From the NCBI GenBank assembly GCA_022478985.1, contig JAKSZP010017509.1, positions 1 through 64,000 of the forward strand: DNA of 64,000 bases, given 5' to 3'. The first letter of the stretch is position 1. Each line of letters starts with the position of its first letter. Positions 1 through 11,253 of the stretch are shown here, in pieces. Source of the stretch: Massospora cicadina (taxonomy: Eukaryota > Entomophthoromycota > Entomophthoromycetes > Entomophthorales > Entomophthoraceae). The translations under genes were made by a program, and so were the position numbers. A model generated the notes under the pieces. The model was not told the DNA's origin, did not search any database, and worked only from the letters and a program-made list of their open reading frames with translations.

Positions 1-760
1 TTAACAGCGGTTAGCTTAGCTTGTAGAGGTGGGACTTAAGGTCCCCAAAGGTTAGGTTCTGAGTAAAACACCTAGAGTGGCTGGCGCAACCAACTCCCAA
101 CATTGAACTAGATGGAAACCCCATAGGAGCCTAATCAACTAGCAGCCACAATGATGAACTGGAAAGATTGAAGGGGAGAAACCCTGAGGGAATCATTAGA
201 GGCCGCTAAACCACAATTGTTGGACAAGTTTTAAAGAGGACCTCTGATCCATAACAAAGTGGTTAAGCCTCAGAAGGAGAAGTTGTTGGTCTGCTGGATT
301 GGTGTGTTGCACTGAAAATTCTAGGAAAAGGTCACTAGTGATTGTGAAAAAGCAAGGGCCAGCAGTCTTCATACTGTTTGGCCTGGCACACTAATAGAGT
401 CACCTAGTATTGTGAATAAAAAATTCTCAACAATTGAATAAGACTAAAGGGACTTCATAGTAGTTTGATGAGAATAAACCTTGCTTCATGTTGATAATTT
501 CCTCATACTTAATCATAAATTGAGTACTATGAGCATTCATAGGTGTTGTTGCCCAAGGCCACTGCTGAGGCCAATTTGAAAGCTTCCCAATTCGAATGGG
601 AAGAGAAGAGTATGCTCCACTGGCTCAGGTGTTTTTTGGCACTAAAATTTAAACTCCTGACTGTATTCTAAGTCATGCTCCAGCTTTATCTTTTTTATGA
701 GCTTAGTGGAGATCTCGTTAACTAGGAGCTAGTGTCCAGGATGGCCATTACCTGGACTTT
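1..760 (-). pseudogene. Retropepsin-like protease remnant of A'
   Basis: A minus-strand peptide at 725-748 reads MAILDTSS, matching the AILDTGSP active-site segment of element A at about 60626-60640, with the glycine of the Asp-Thr-Gly triad replaced by serine. Downstream, QFMIKYE.IINMKQG at about 465-540 matches the protease/linker segment of element A at 60380-60430. Several stops interrupt the frame. The altered catalytic triad and the stops make this a dead copy. Confidence 0.65.
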
Positions 761-883
761 TTAAATAATCACTTCAAACTTGCTGATTGTTCCTCCAAAG
801 TTAGAAGACAGCGCTAAGACCTTTTTGAGCCAAAAAGTGAATTTTAGCTTACAAGCAGTCAGGGTATTTATTTAGGATGGCTT

Positions 884-2048
884 TCATGGTATGACCCGCT
901 GAAGAGGTTGAATCAAACCAGCTAAGAATTGATTATCATCGCTGGTGGTGTCAATAATTTTTAAACACCTTAGAATTTGGCTGAGGTACGTTTCCTCAGG
1001 TATGGTGGTCTCATCTACTCCTCCAGAATTTAATTGATCAGGGACTTCCACTTCCATGGGTGCTCCCAGTATGTAGTAACCAGCATCATCTTTACCCTCA
1101 GATTCATCCCCAGGGGTATTCTCACCAACTGGCAAGGTTGCAATTGAGGTAGAGGAGACGGCCACATGAGGTTGAGTAGCCTTAGTGCATGCAACTACCA
1201 GCTTGGCTGGAGGGGAAGGCACAGTGGCTTTGGTGAACATGTGCAGGAGCATGGTATAACTGCATTATTGATCTTAGACCTACAGGAGGGAGTGATATCT
1301 GTTTTAAGTCACACTGATGGATCATGTTTCACAGGGAGGATAGGCACAAGTGGGCTCACCCCCAACTGTTCTATAGGTGAAAGCTCCTCAATGGTTAGAA
1401 CGGAAGGTTTCACCTAAGCTTCATTGGTTGTTGCACATGAATAAAAATTGACAACATCTAACAGAGCCTCTTTTATGTCACAGATGCTTTTGAAGTGGCG
1501 TTTCACTGAGATGATATGCCTGTCTAGAGAGGGTTGAGAGGCTAACCCAGTTAACATGACTGTGATAGCATTATCAAGGGTTAGCATGTTAGATGTTGAC
1601 AACCTTTGTTCAGTGAGGTAAAACCACTCAGCTAAGGCAACGGTAAGTTTGCCCTCATATATGCTAAGGCGTATAAAAGGCCTGTTTTTCCCTTGTAGAC
1701 TCTTCTTTTATCCCAATTCAGCCAAAAGAGCCTCCTTCAACTCTGCCAGGTATGAAGAGTGTCCATAAAGAAACTATCATCTCTTGTGCCAGGCAACTTA
1801 AGCAAGAAAGGATGTGTTGAACTTTTTGCTTATTCATTGCGCCATATATGGCAGCTTTATAAACATACAAAAAAAACAATGCTACCTTCACTTGGGGTTT
1901 ACTTGTCTTTAAAAGGGGGCTTTAATGGGCGCTTCTCAAGCTCTTTAAGACTGGATAAAGCGCTTGTTAGTTGCTTCTCTAGGACAACTAAAAGTGATTT
2001 ATTATAAAGAAGGAAAGTTGGAGGGTTACTCACATACAAAGCCTCCAT
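884..2048 (-). pseudogene. Gag remnant of A'
   Basis: The start codon at 2048 opens a peptide (MEALYVS...) with a heptad-like LEKQL..ALSSLKELEK segment, equivalent to the gag start of element A near 61374. At 1414-1602 the segment TLDNAITVMLTGL aligns with TLDDAITTIISAL in the Gag of element B, so this is the C-terminal capsid-type region. At 884-1252 the linker to protease is conserved with element A. Frames change several times. Unlike element A, this copy keeps the central capsid part, so A' represents the fuller ancestor. Confidence 0.6.
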
Positions 2049-2079
2049 TTTGAACGATTTTTGTGGTGTACAGGTGCCC

Positions 2080-2098
2080 CCTATAGTGAGCACCACTT
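2080..2098 (-). promoter_or_regulatory. Primer-binding site region of A'
   Basis: Directly inside the 5' LTR, the minus strand carries a TGGTGCTCACTATAGGGGG-type sequence. The same sequence lies next to the 5' LTRs of elements A and B, and a diverged form next to C. The leading TGG is what a tRNA-primed site would show. I could not identify the tRNA. Confidence 0.5.
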
Positions 2099-2851
2099 TG
2101 TGGCAACCCAGTTGTTTTCATTTGCTGGTGACGATGGGTACTGGATCCACAAAAGGGTTTTATATAATGAAAATATAAAGACACCAAATTACTAAAAAGT
2201 TGATTTTTATAAGGATTTGTTAGTGTTGATACAGGGTAAAAAAACCCTCTCAATATCTGACTAGTCAGTATTTAAACTGTATCAAGGGCCAAAGGGAATT
2301 TAATGGTAAGTTCAGAATGTCTTAATGAGGTCTGAATAAGGAATCATATAAATTCATCCTATCAAAGCTCAAAAAACTCACTTCGCTTTGGCTGAACAAT
2401 GGAAGTAAAAATTAATTTTTGGCAAGACATACCTGTGGGGTAATGATTTAATAAATTTCATCCAATCCCCATTAGCTAAAATTATTACACCTTGGGGGAC
2501 CTCCTCCAAGCCTATAAAAGAGGGTGGTCCCTGTTTAGGTATTTGAATGGAACTGGATATGGCTGGGGGATTAAAACCTCTTACGGACTCCCCAGGTTCC
2601 CTCATCTGGTTGAGGCAATTCAACTGCCTGACTTCAATTTTATTTCTCATTTAGTATTTATAACAGTGTTACCCCAATTTGCGGTGTTCCATTGAGAATC
2701 ATCCAGGGTCTTTTGGCTGATAATTATTTATAATGATTAAATCACCCTTATTATTATCATAAACGTGTAAATGTTCAACTTTTTCCCCGTTTTGGCTCAT
2801 TTAACACCAAAAATATTCTTTTTTTATAGCTGTGAGAGAAGATTTCCAACA
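2099..2851 (-). repeat. 5' LTR of A' (about 753 bp)
   Basis: On the plus strand the inner edge is TGTGGCAACC, next to the primer-binding region. The outer edge near 2851 (...TTTCCAACA) is placed by alignment with the LTR of element A, so it is approximate. Two stretches match element A clearly: the SLPH / KILL repeat region (about 2415-2510) and the block around AGAATCATCCAGGGTCTTTT (about 2692-2711). Confidence 0.65.
2378..2650 (-). pseudogene. LTR-embedded ORF of A' (one 25-residue repeat unit)
   Basis: An open frame of 90 codons lies within the LTR. Its segment GVIILANGDWMKFIKSLPH followed by RYVLPK aligns with the last repeat unit of the U3 ORF in element A (GEKILLTGDWIQYIKSLPH followed by DSVLPK). 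The N-terminal half does not align clearly, and only one repeat unit is visible. Function unknown. The match matters because A' is an old copy and the reading frame is still shared. Confidence 0.5.
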
Positions 2852-3119
2852 GTTCCCAAATTTCAGGGAAAATAAACCCAAGGTCAACCTGAAGAGTTAG
2901 ATTAATTTAAATAATCTTAGTGAGCTTCCAAATGGCTGAAGTACCATAAGACACTGGCTAAATTGAGGATTTTTGGCCAAACTTCTTCTCTATTAGATAT
3001 GCAGGAATCAATTAGCAATTGAGTAATCCTCAAAAGCTGATACTTGTTATTATTGCAAAAGCATGAACTTTGACATGCTTGAACCATTTTCTGTTGCCAC
3101 CAGTGCCAAATGGAAAAGC
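2852..3119. other. Unassigned sequence between A' and the E remnant
   Basis: Flank of the A' 5' LTR. I see no gene, repeat end or target duplication that I can support here. Confidence 0.4.
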
Positions 3120-3944
3120 TGTTCATCAGAAGAATTCATACCAGTTATTAAGGCCACATTTTGCTTGGCATATGTTTCCTTTGGTGTCATTGGCCCTCTG
3201 CTAACAGGAGCTAATGGTCAAAGTGGCCAAATTCATGATGGAATGTATGATTCAGTAACATTGCTTCCCTCAGTCCATTTTTACCAATAATGTAATCAAC
3301 TTCACCTCACACATTCTTCCTAATTTGAATGAGCAAATGAGCATCCATGGGGCTTTGACAGCCCCATACCACCCTGAATCTAATGGGATGGTTGAATGGG
3401 TCAATAGGAAATTGGTAACATACTCCAGAGGCTGGTAACTGATAGATTATCTGATTGGAGTTCCCTCCTGTCTACTTCTTTTTTCACTTATAGTATTAGC
3501 TATCATTCCACCATGGGGAATAGCCCCTTTCAATTATTATATGGATGACACCCACTCTTATAGATTGCTCTATGCGTGAATAGAAGATACCAGCAGAATG
3601 GAACCCCATCATTACTTGACTAATTTAGCTGACATGTTGATCAAGTAGCAAATGGAAGCGTACTCCTTTGCCTTGGACAAAAAGATCAAGACTCAGGCTG
3701 CCAATCAGGTATAGCATAGTGGGTTAGCTCAATTCCAAGAAGTTGAGATGGTTTTTTTCTACGATCAGCACAGTTTTTGGTGTAAACACAAGTTTTCCAA
3801 CATCTGGATTAGTCCATTCAAAATAATTGAGTAAACAGGAATTGACACCTACACCATCAAAGACCCAATGAATGGTCAAATCATTAATCATGTGCACGCA
3901 AAGTTCCTCTGAGCATATATGCAATAGGAGACTTATTGTCCATT
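3120..3944 (+). pseudogene. Gypsy integrase remnant (element E)
   Basis: Plus-strand translation gives GVIGPLLTGANG (start of the integrase core) near 3190-3225. Near 3350-3420 it gives LTAPYHPESNGMVEWVNRKL, the segment that contains the last acidic residue of the D,D-35-E triad. Further on comes SYHSTMGNSPFQLLYG (about 3495-3545), which matches SYHHVIKMSPFEALYG in element B. Stops and frame changes separate the pieces, so it is inactive. It runs opposite to its neighbours A' and C. Confidence 0.75.
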
Positions 3945-4587
3945 CAAAGGGGAGGGTGATGTCAAGATTCTAATATGATTGGATGATAAGCCCTGAAGAG
4001 CTACGGCGGATTGGCAAGAATCTTCTGATTAGGATTAATTATGATATTTGAGCGCCTTGTGATGAGGCGGTATTGGGTTATAATGAGTTATTATTGGATC
4101 CCCTCCAAATAAAGCAATAAGGTGATATTGACATTTGATAAACATTATTTGGATCGCCTCAAACTAAGGTAATAGAAAACTTAGAATACCATCCCAAAGC
4201 CAATGAGAATATGGCAGGACTGAATAGTCTAAGCTAAGGGAATGGTATCATCCAAAGTCACAGATATATAAGCAAGATAGGGAAATTGAAAGAGGAGGTT
4301 GTTAGTAGTTTTGAGAGAGCAGAACATCGAGAAACTGCAGTATTTATTAAATAAATAAAAGTATCATTGGGGCAATTGCTCCATATTTTATTATATTTTA
4401 AACTTTGTTTAGAGGACCAACAATTCTCACATTGGCTGCTCATTACTTGGTGAGTCTGACCTGTGCAACCCTTATGGCGTATTCTAACGGTATTGCCAAA
4501 AATTATAACAATAAAAAATTCAATAAAAAAATCCCATGCTTCAAAAAAATTTAAGTTTAAAGTAGTCTTTGCCAGAACCCTATAACA
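3945..4587 (+). repeat. Polypurine tract and 3' LTR of element E
   Basis: AAAGGGGAGGGTGA (about 3946-3959) is a polypurine tract, directly followed by TGTCAAGATTC, a typical LTR start. A TATA-like motif (GATATATAAGC) is at about 4263-4273. The LTR may end at ...TATAACA (4587), giving about 628 bp, but there is no second LTR in the window to confirm this edge. Confidence 0.5.
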
Positions 4588-5577
4588 CCCCTAATGTGAA
4601 ATTTGGAGGTGCATTGACTGGGCCATCACAGTGATTTTGGTGGCCTTGTTGCCTTCTGCAGTTAATCATCCTACTGCATTAAAAACTTCTTGGAACTTTC
4701 TATGCTCACTAAGGTAATCCGCCACCAAAATCTTGGTATTTTATGGGGAAATTATCCCTGCTTTGGGCAAGAATTCACACTCTCGCCAATGTCACTATAT
4801 CAAGTTCTCCCATGAGGAAATTTAACCCACCAAATTGATCCTACACTTTACTAAGCACAGACTTGTAGGTCCTGGGGCTGCAACAGCCTGGCTTTTTCCC
4901 AGGTTTCTTTTCATATTTGTGGCCCATAGGCGCTCATTGGTTACTTATCTCCCAGACCATTCAGACGTTGTTTGAGAAGAAGTGCCCCTGTCATTCTGGC
5001 TCGCCTTTTGGGTGTTTTTACATCCCAACTGGCAGGCCAATCTAACCTTTATCTGATGCTTTTCTGACAGTGTCACATGAGGCAGTATACTAAGATGAAC
5101 CCACAAAAGAGTAATAAATAATCATCCGCCCAAAGATTGACTTAAGTGATACCAAGTCTCATTCAATCTGTTTCCTTTAAAATTCCTTTTCTACTTTTCA
5201 GAAATATGCTATAATTAAGCATTTTTTAACTGGATGCATTGCCTAACCAATAGCCTCATATTCATACCTCTCCTCCATTAATTTCATTGATTTTTTCCTT
5301 AAGGGATTTAAATTGTTATATATAACATATAAAAAACCCTGGCTTATACTAGAATAAAGTTACTTTATTTTATCAATAACTATTTAAGGTATATTGTCAT
5401 TAATAAGTCCTTTGCTAACCTTATCTTAGGAAGGATACTCTAGATGATAGGGCATAAGCATGACTTGGCACCCTAAAAAATAAATAAAATACTTATTGTG
5501 AGTCTTGTACTGCTACAAGTATTGAGTGTTGGGATTTGAGGGTCACATCAACATAGAGCCACAAAAATTGGAAACCC
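4588..5577. other. Gene-free stretch, unassigned
   Basis: No reading frame or repeat that I recognise. The sequence is likely decayed mobile DNA, judging by its setting between two old elements, but nothing in it proves that. Confidence 0.4.
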
Positions 5578-6645
5578 TGTTAAAATCAGTGCAAGTGCGT
5601 TATATTTCAAGCACACAAGTCAAACCAAAATAAAAGGCTACTATATGAGGAAAGTAACCTCAACTAAAAACATAACAGGAAAACTTATATACAGTAGTAG
5701 AGCTTATAATATAGAAAACAAGGTTGCATACTGTAGTATTGAAGACTGCCAGAGGCTCACAGGCTCGCTCAGGTAATCTTCCAGGTAGGGTATTCCAGTT
5801 TTCTTAATAAAAGATCCCTTACTATCTACATCGCCCTAAAATGCTTTCTCTACCAGAGTTCTCATGGGTGCTTTCCAGGGTTATTAAGCATCCCTCAAGA
5901 ATGGTAGGCTAAAAGTGGGTTATCTAAATTGGGTCAGAAGTCAAATAACTAGGCTTGAGACCTTTTCGTTAAAAGATGCAATATGCCATATATAAGTAAA
6001 TTACTGGTGGGTGGACATAGTAAATATGGTTTTTTAGTACTAGTGGTGCCCAACCCAAAAGGGGGAGCCGCCATGCATCTTTATTTGCAAATGGGCAATA
6101 CAAAGGGATTATTAGAAATAAAAAATTCCTAATATGGCACCTCAGCTAAAAGCCTAAGAAAGCCATTTAGAAGGTGAGGAAGCTTTGCGGGAAACTTTTG
6201 TCTGGCGCCCACTTTAGCTGGAGAACAACATTGGAGTGGGTGCATCAGTGACGTGGGGCATAAGGAGGTATAGTTGTGGGTTTTCTTTGTTTATGAGGCC
6301 AGCAAAGTACATTGCATCAAAATATTGAGTAAATAGGGCCCTTTTACCAGTAATTTTATGCCATAACAGGTTAACATAAAATATTATTCTAACACAACTT
6401 AGGAGGCAATAAAGCAATTGAGGCTATGGTTTCAATACCTGACAATTAAGAGAATCAGAGATACACTGGCAGGGATTTAGGGTTAAAAAAATAAACAAAT
6501 ACTTTAGGTCCCTACATTTAAAAATTTAGGCTGCGCACCAATATATACTGTGGGCTAATTAATCTGCTATCTACATATTAAAAACTATAAAGATAAATTT
6601 AAATAGATATGATCACACAAATGGTTGGTTAACCCAGTTACAACA
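5578..6645 (-). repeat. Left (3') LTR of C, carrying R1
   Basis: Starts TGTTAAAATCAGTGC and ends ...GTTACAACA; the right LTR starts TGTTGAAATCAGTGC. Long stretches match the right LTR, for example the segments around TTACTGGTGGGTGG and GGCTAAT..TCTGCTATCTAC. The 298 bp at 6030-6327 are absent from the right LTR. Confidence 0.75.
6019..6335 (-). mobile_element. Retroposon R1 (5'-truncated, minus) in the LTR of C
   Basis: In element orientation it ends GGGTTGGGCACCACTAGTAC followed by T and an A run, and is flanked by AGTAAATA (6019-6026 and 6328-6335). It shares a coding segment (LINKENPQLYLLMPHV, about 6240-6290) and a 3' untranslated region of about 200 bp with R2 at 9642-10100. The right LTR of C serves as an approximate empty site. 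This is the 3' part of an unidentified non-LTR element whose last bases recur in the very short insertions at 22234, 24555, 27071, 29981 and 31005. Confidence 0.75.
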
Positions 6646-6699
6646 TTTTTTCCTACTTAACCAAACATTGGGGGCAGAGATGTGAGGGGGTTAATTAAC

Positions 6700-8890
6700 A
6701 TATTGAGAACTTGGGGCCATTGGCCCAGAACTCCGTTGATACTTCTTTAAGAACTTGGCTTGCACCCAGCTAATAAAGCGACCTTTAACAAGGTCCTTCA
6801 GAGTGTAAGCATCCATAATATCTTCTCAATGATCTCAAAAGGCCCTTTACATATTGCTCTAACTTGCTAGTTCATCCAAATTCAAGATTTTCATAGTAAA
6901 ACACTTGTTTACCTCTTGTAAAGTGGGGTAAAGGCCTCTTGACTTTGTTATCTCATCCATAAGATCTTTTTTGAGTCAGTGTATTATAATATGCTGCACT
7001 TTGTAGTTGGATTAACGTCTGTGCAACATCTTCAAATATTTTAAAGGAGTCATTTGTTCTTGAGTGACACAAGAATATAAAATGGGGGAAGCTTTATTTG
7101 CTTATCATGAAATAAAGCAAATTGGAATGTCCTGTGGCTATATGTTAAGATATATTATAATCAAAAATGGCGGAAGGCAAGAAAAGGTTTAAGCTAAACG
7201 CCTTCACTATAATTATCTATGCAAAATCTCAATAAGAGTACTGTTCACTCATTCAATAGTGCCGTTGGTCTTGGGTGGTAGGCATAGATAATACCCCATG
7301 TACATCCATTTAGTCACTAAGCTTGGCAATAATCTGGGAAGTGAAGTTTGTCCCAATATCCTTCAGCAGAAACTGAGGGAATTTATGCTGATAAAATGAT
7401 ATCTTCTGATATGAACTTAGCCATCATCATGGCGCCTAATTCCCAGACTATTTTGGCTTCCACCAACTCGGCAAGGTGATTGGTGGCCACAATTATGTAT
7501 TTTATTTGACCCAAAAGTTAGCTAGAGGGCACACATTGTCAATAAAAATGGTATGCCATGCGAATTTGGTTTAACCAATTGATATGAGGTGGCTTTATAG
7601 TAGGGCCCATCCACCTGACATTTCTTACAACAGCAGAGGGTCTCATGAACATCAAAATTTATAGATTCCCAATAGTGGTGCTGTTTCAATAAATCCTTAA
7701 TTTTCATGAAACCACCGTGCCCCATCACTTTGTGAGCCCCAATAATATCAGTCCACTCTGTTGGACAGGGTATTCAATATTATCTATTTTTGCTAAACAA
7801 CATAAAGATTAACATTTATAACAACAGTACTCATCCTTGATTTTCCTAATGAGCTCTGGACGCCCACTGGTTCATTGTCAAAGTTTTGGTTTAGCATTTT
7901 ATTGAATAATTATTAGCAATGTCATCCACTAAGACCATCATGGGCAATAAGGATAACCCATCAAAGTATTGATGCTTGATTCCAGGTTGTTGCTAAATTT
8001 TTGTAAATTGTAAGCCTGCAATTTAAAAGACATCAGGACAGCTTCTCTTCCAGCTTTTAGACTCTGTAACCAACAAAGTGAGTCATGATTAGTTATTACA
8101 GTGATGTTTACTCCATGCACATATAAACAAAATTATTTACAAGCATAGATGGCATCCAGGCACTTCTTCTCAGTTACTATATAGTTCTGTTCATTAATAT
8201 TTAACATCCAGATGCAATAAGCAACTGGTTGTTCAATTCTATCAGACTCAAGTTGAGATAACCCTGCTCAAACGGTGATGAGAGAAGCATTTATTTTGAA
8301 TAGTAAATGGTTTCTCAGGGTTGGGGTACATTACCAGTGGCGCTTAGGTCATATAAAGCTGTAGTTTTTGAAAAGCCAACTGACAGTTCCTGATCCACTC
8401 AAAGGGTACACCAACCTTAAGAAGGTAAAATAGCAGTTAGCCTATTTTGCTAAAAAAAATTACTAACTATAGGTAATAGCCAATAATTCCAAGGAACTCT
8501 TGTATGTTGCACTTGCTACTCAGTTGCACCATGTGCTTGATAGCTTTAAAATCTGCTGGCTGGGGCTGCAAACCTTGTTTATCAATGACAAACCACAGGT
8601 CTCTTAAATGCTTGCAGAAAATTTCACTTACATGGCTTGATCATCAGATCTGCCTTGGCAAGATGGCAGAAACTTCTTTAACTGGTAACATATGCACAAA
8701 AGTGATAATCTGGTGTCGTTTTAAATAAATAAGGTATGCATACAAATTTAGCTAAAAGCACCTGAATCTTGCCATAAATTGGGGAGGATAATTCCAAGTG
8801 CGGTGACAAGTTCTGAATTGGTATAACAGAATAATGGAAAATATTTCATCATATAATTCTTGAGGAAATTAACAAAGCTAATTTCTGTCT
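6700..8890 (-). pseudogene. Pol remnant of C: integrase, RNase H, reverse transcriptase
   Basis: Minus-strand pieces in Gypsy order. At 7522-7728 there is an integrase zinc-binding segment (GHGG...YW...CCCKKCQ). At 7938-8120 there is an RNase H segment (GVNITVITNHDSLCWLQSLK) in which the expected aspartate of ITDH is asparagine. At about 8150-8860 there are traces of reverse transcriptase. Stops and shifts are frequent throughout, so no product is expected. Confidence 0.65.
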
Positions 8891-8974
8891 CACTATTATC
8901 TGATGGCCCACCAGAATAGTTAAATAATTATAAACCTAAGCAAAGCTTAGGAAAATCATTTTTAAAACTTTTTC

Positions 8975-9318
8975 AATTAATCAAAAACAAAGAACCACCA
9001 ACAACTTATTAATAACAACTAAATCATCAAATCAACCAATTACTAACTGCTTACTAAAACTATCAAGCTTAATAATCAACTTAAAACCACCAACTGCTTG
9101 GCAAACCCATTGAAACTATCAATTTAACTGAATATCAAACTGCTCAGCATAACATTTCACCAACTTTCATTGAAAATATGATTTGATTTTAATTTGCTGC
9201 ATATAAAATTACTATGAAAAATAATTTTTAATTGATTATTATATTGTCATTGGAGATACATTATTATTCCAAATTTAAAACTCTAGCTAGTCTTAAAGGT
9301 AGTTAAAAATCAATTGCA
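8975..9318 (+). repeat. Interspersed repeat family X, copy 1
   Basis: Related to copies at 26385-26690 (plus) and 27170-27430 (minus). Shared marks are repeated AACCACCAACNNCTT units, ATATCAAACTGCTCAGC, a GCATATAAAATTACTAT block and ATTGGAGATACAT followed by CTCTAGCTAGTCT. No coding potential. Its ends are not defined; it may be part of a longer non-autonomous element. Confidence 0.6.
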
Positions 9319-9335
9319 AGATTCCATCACATATA

Positions 9336-9624
9336 AAGGGAGGATACCCCAGTGGTAGAGTATGGACCCTCTACCACTGCCTCCCAAGTTCAATCCTGGT
9401 AATGGACTTTGGGTAGGGGACGATTTTGACTGTGTTGGTTTTGCGCGCCAATGCCCCGAACTGAGATAGCAAATAGCAAAGGCGGTCCATGGAGTTCCTG
9501 GCCTATCATACGCCACGCATGGAGGTTTTCCAGGTTTTATCTTCCTTTCCCATTTTCTTCACTTCCCTAATTGGTGCAGTACCATCCCCAGGTCGGCCCA
9601 CCTCAAATAAAATTTAAAATTTAA
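9336..9624 (+). mobile_element. tRNA-derived SINE
   Basis: A 289 bp unit flanked by perfect 17 bp duplications AGATTCCATCACATATA (9319-9335 and 9625-9641). The 5' end has tRNA-like internal promoter boxes: AGTGGTAGAGTATGG (box A type, 9351-9365) and AGTTCAATCCTGG (box B type, 9387-9399), spaced as in a tRNA. The 3' end (CCATCCCCAGGTCGGCC, then CAAATAAAATTTAAAATTT) closely matches the 3' end of LINE2 (minus strand, 51240-51290). That is how a SINE borrows a partner LINE's machinery. The tRNA-like head is not a plausible working tRNA. Confidence 0.85.
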
Positions 9625-9641
9625 AGATTCCATCACATATA

Positions 9642-10100
9642 TGAAATTAAAGAGTTTGCTTTTGATGCGAGCTGCACATACATTGACATGGCAAAAACTT
9701 TAATGTTTGATTTCAATTATCTCCAAACCTGCCAGTGCATCAAGTCATCCACTTGTGTGCCTGCTTTAATCACTTTTGCTGAACATCAACTTGCTCATTA
9801 CATTGAGGCGATGGATACTACAAGCCTTATTAACAAAGATAATCTCCAGCTCTACCTCCTTATGCTGCATGTTGCTAATGCCCCAACCCTTATGTTGTCC
9901 ACCATGGTCCACCAGCTAAAGCGGGCGCCAGACAAAAGTTTTCCCAAAGCTTCCTCACCTTCTGATATGACTTCCTAAGCTGTTATCTGATGTGCCATAA
10001 TAGAATTTTTTTATTTCTAATAATTCCTCTGTTTAGCCATCTGCAAATAAAGATGCAGAGTAGCTCCCTTTTTTGGGTTGGGAACCACTAGTGCTAAAAA
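9642..10100 (+). mobile_element. Retroposon R2 (5'-truncated)
   Basis: It starts after the second copy of the target duplication (9625-9641) and ends GGGTTGGGAACCACTAGTGC followed by TAAAAA, with a third duplication copy (AGATTCCATCACATA) at 10101-10115. The first 330 bp are an open frame (see next entry), then about 130 bp of 3' untranslated sequence shared with R1. It is therefore a severely truncated copy of an autonomous non-LTR element. Confidence 0.75.
9646..9978 (+). pseudogene. C-terminal coding fragment of the R-family parent element
   Basis: An uninterrupted frame of about 110 codons with Cys/His residues (TCQCIKSSTC, FAEHQLAH) and the block LINKDNLQLYLLMLHVANAP, which R1 repeats as LINKENPQLYLLMPHVTDAP. 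The ratio of conserved residues suggests the frame was used. I do not recognise the domain; by position it is the end of the last ORF of the parent element. Confidence 0.5.
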
Positions 10101-10115
10101 AGATTCCATCACATA

Positions 10116-10604
10116 CATATATCCACTACAGAAAGTTTAGAAAAATTGTTTTAATTATGATTAGCATGTATAGGATTCCCTTATATTTCACAATTCTGTT
10201 GAGTAACCACTGCTTCTGTTCCCAAATCCGCTGGTAACCCATGGCACAATACCATTTTTAAACACTAGGTTGGAAAACCCTTGAGTTTGGGGCACTGGGG
10301 CCTCATCCTTACAATTATAAGATAATGAGAGAGTTTTTCTGAGATTTCCAAAGTATTCTCCTCAAAATCAGCCTGACTCCATGAGCTCTTATAAAATGAG
10401 GTCCCAATAAGGAAGCCTTACTTATTTTTGGGAGACAATAGTGGGAGTGGAGATCACCAGTGAAACAACTTGCAGCAACAATGCACTGTAAGCTTCTTCA
10501 GAAGTTTTTGTATGAGGACCTGCAGTACCATGGATTTTCAATGATCTATGTTAAAAGCTAGGCCCAGTCTCTTCACCCTTTTAATGGACACAATAATAAC
10601 TGGT
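10116..10604 (-). pseudogene. Protease-region remnant of C (left of B)
   Basis: The junction where B inserted, read with the sequence at 17135-17160, gives MDNGAPVIIV on the minus strand. This matches the retropepsin active-site segment (D-S/T-G-A/S-P) seen in elements A and B. So B landed inside the protease of C. The surrounding frame is degenerate. Confidence 0.5.
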
Positions 10605-10609
10605 GCCCC

Positions 10610-11023
10610 TGTCAGCACTACAGTTCTTCGGACAGGTTCTGGGGTTCACAGTGGCTCAAAGCTAGAAAATTTAGAAAGAGCGCCGAGGAGGAAACAGGAA
10701 AATGAGTTAGGATACCAAATACTTTATTAAACTAAAAGGCTTCAATATTTATAGGGTGCGTTGGGACTCAGTACCTTCAGGATTGTCAGGGCCTCATCCA
10801 TTCAGTATCTTTACTGATCTTCCAGAATGGCCTCCTCATGGGCGTCCTTAATAAATAGTTTCACTCACCTGACTGAATGGGTGGAAATGCCACCCCACGT
10901 GACTCAGGAATAGGGGAGGAGGATCCTGAAATAGATTTAGATCAGGTAGGTTTGACAACCAATCTGGCACAGCCTGATTTGGAAGAAGGGAATTTGATTT
11001 GATTTCTATCTCAAATCCTGACA
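10610..11023 (-). repeat. Left (3') LTR of B (414 bp)
   Basis: Starts TGTCAGCACTACAGTTCTTC and ends ...CAAATCCTGACA. It is very similar over its length to the right LTR at 16719-17129 apart from scattered substitutions and small gaps. Confidence 0.92.
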
Positions 11024-11040
11024 ATGCCCCCCTCAAGATC
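11024..11040 (-). promoter_or_regulatory. Polypurine tract of B
   Basis: Minus strand reads GATCTTGAGGGGGGCAT directly before the LTR start TGTCAGG. Element A has the closely similar TTCTTGAGGGGGGCAA at the same place. Confidence 0.75.
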
Positions 11041-11253
11041 CTGTTGGAGGGGGATATATGGCCGTAGGAACTGACCATGCACCCAATTTACTACAGTCCC
11101 TTGATTGATGTCAGCAATGGAGTACTCAGACTTCACCTTATGTATGACTTTGTAGGGTCCAGACCAAAGTATATCGAGCTTATTCTGTCAGCCTCCAGGT
11201 CAATGATGATAAAAGAGAATAAGGTCACCTAATTGAAAATCTGGTAAGGAGGG

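Larger units (their letters stand above)
1..2851 (-). mobile_element. Gypsy LTR retrotransposon A', 5' half, cut by the window edge
   Basis: Reading the minus strand, a 5' LTR (2851-2099) is followed by a primer-binding-site region, a gag remnant and a protease remnant that runs off the window at base 1. It is a diverged relative of element A at 51187-62230. Shared points are the LTR layout, the gag start (an MEA... peptide, then LEKQL and LKELEK-type segments), the block ETTIPEETYL / ETTIPEDTYL, and the primer-binding sequence. Many stops and shifts show it is inactive. The 3' half and 3' LTR, if present, lie outside the window. Confidence 0.8.

Noticed and set aside
9336..9420. Possible real tRNA gene
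   Set aside because: Box A and box B are present, but no acceptor stem or anticodon arm folds well. The unit continues for 200 bp to a LINE-like tail between target duplications, so it is a SINE.
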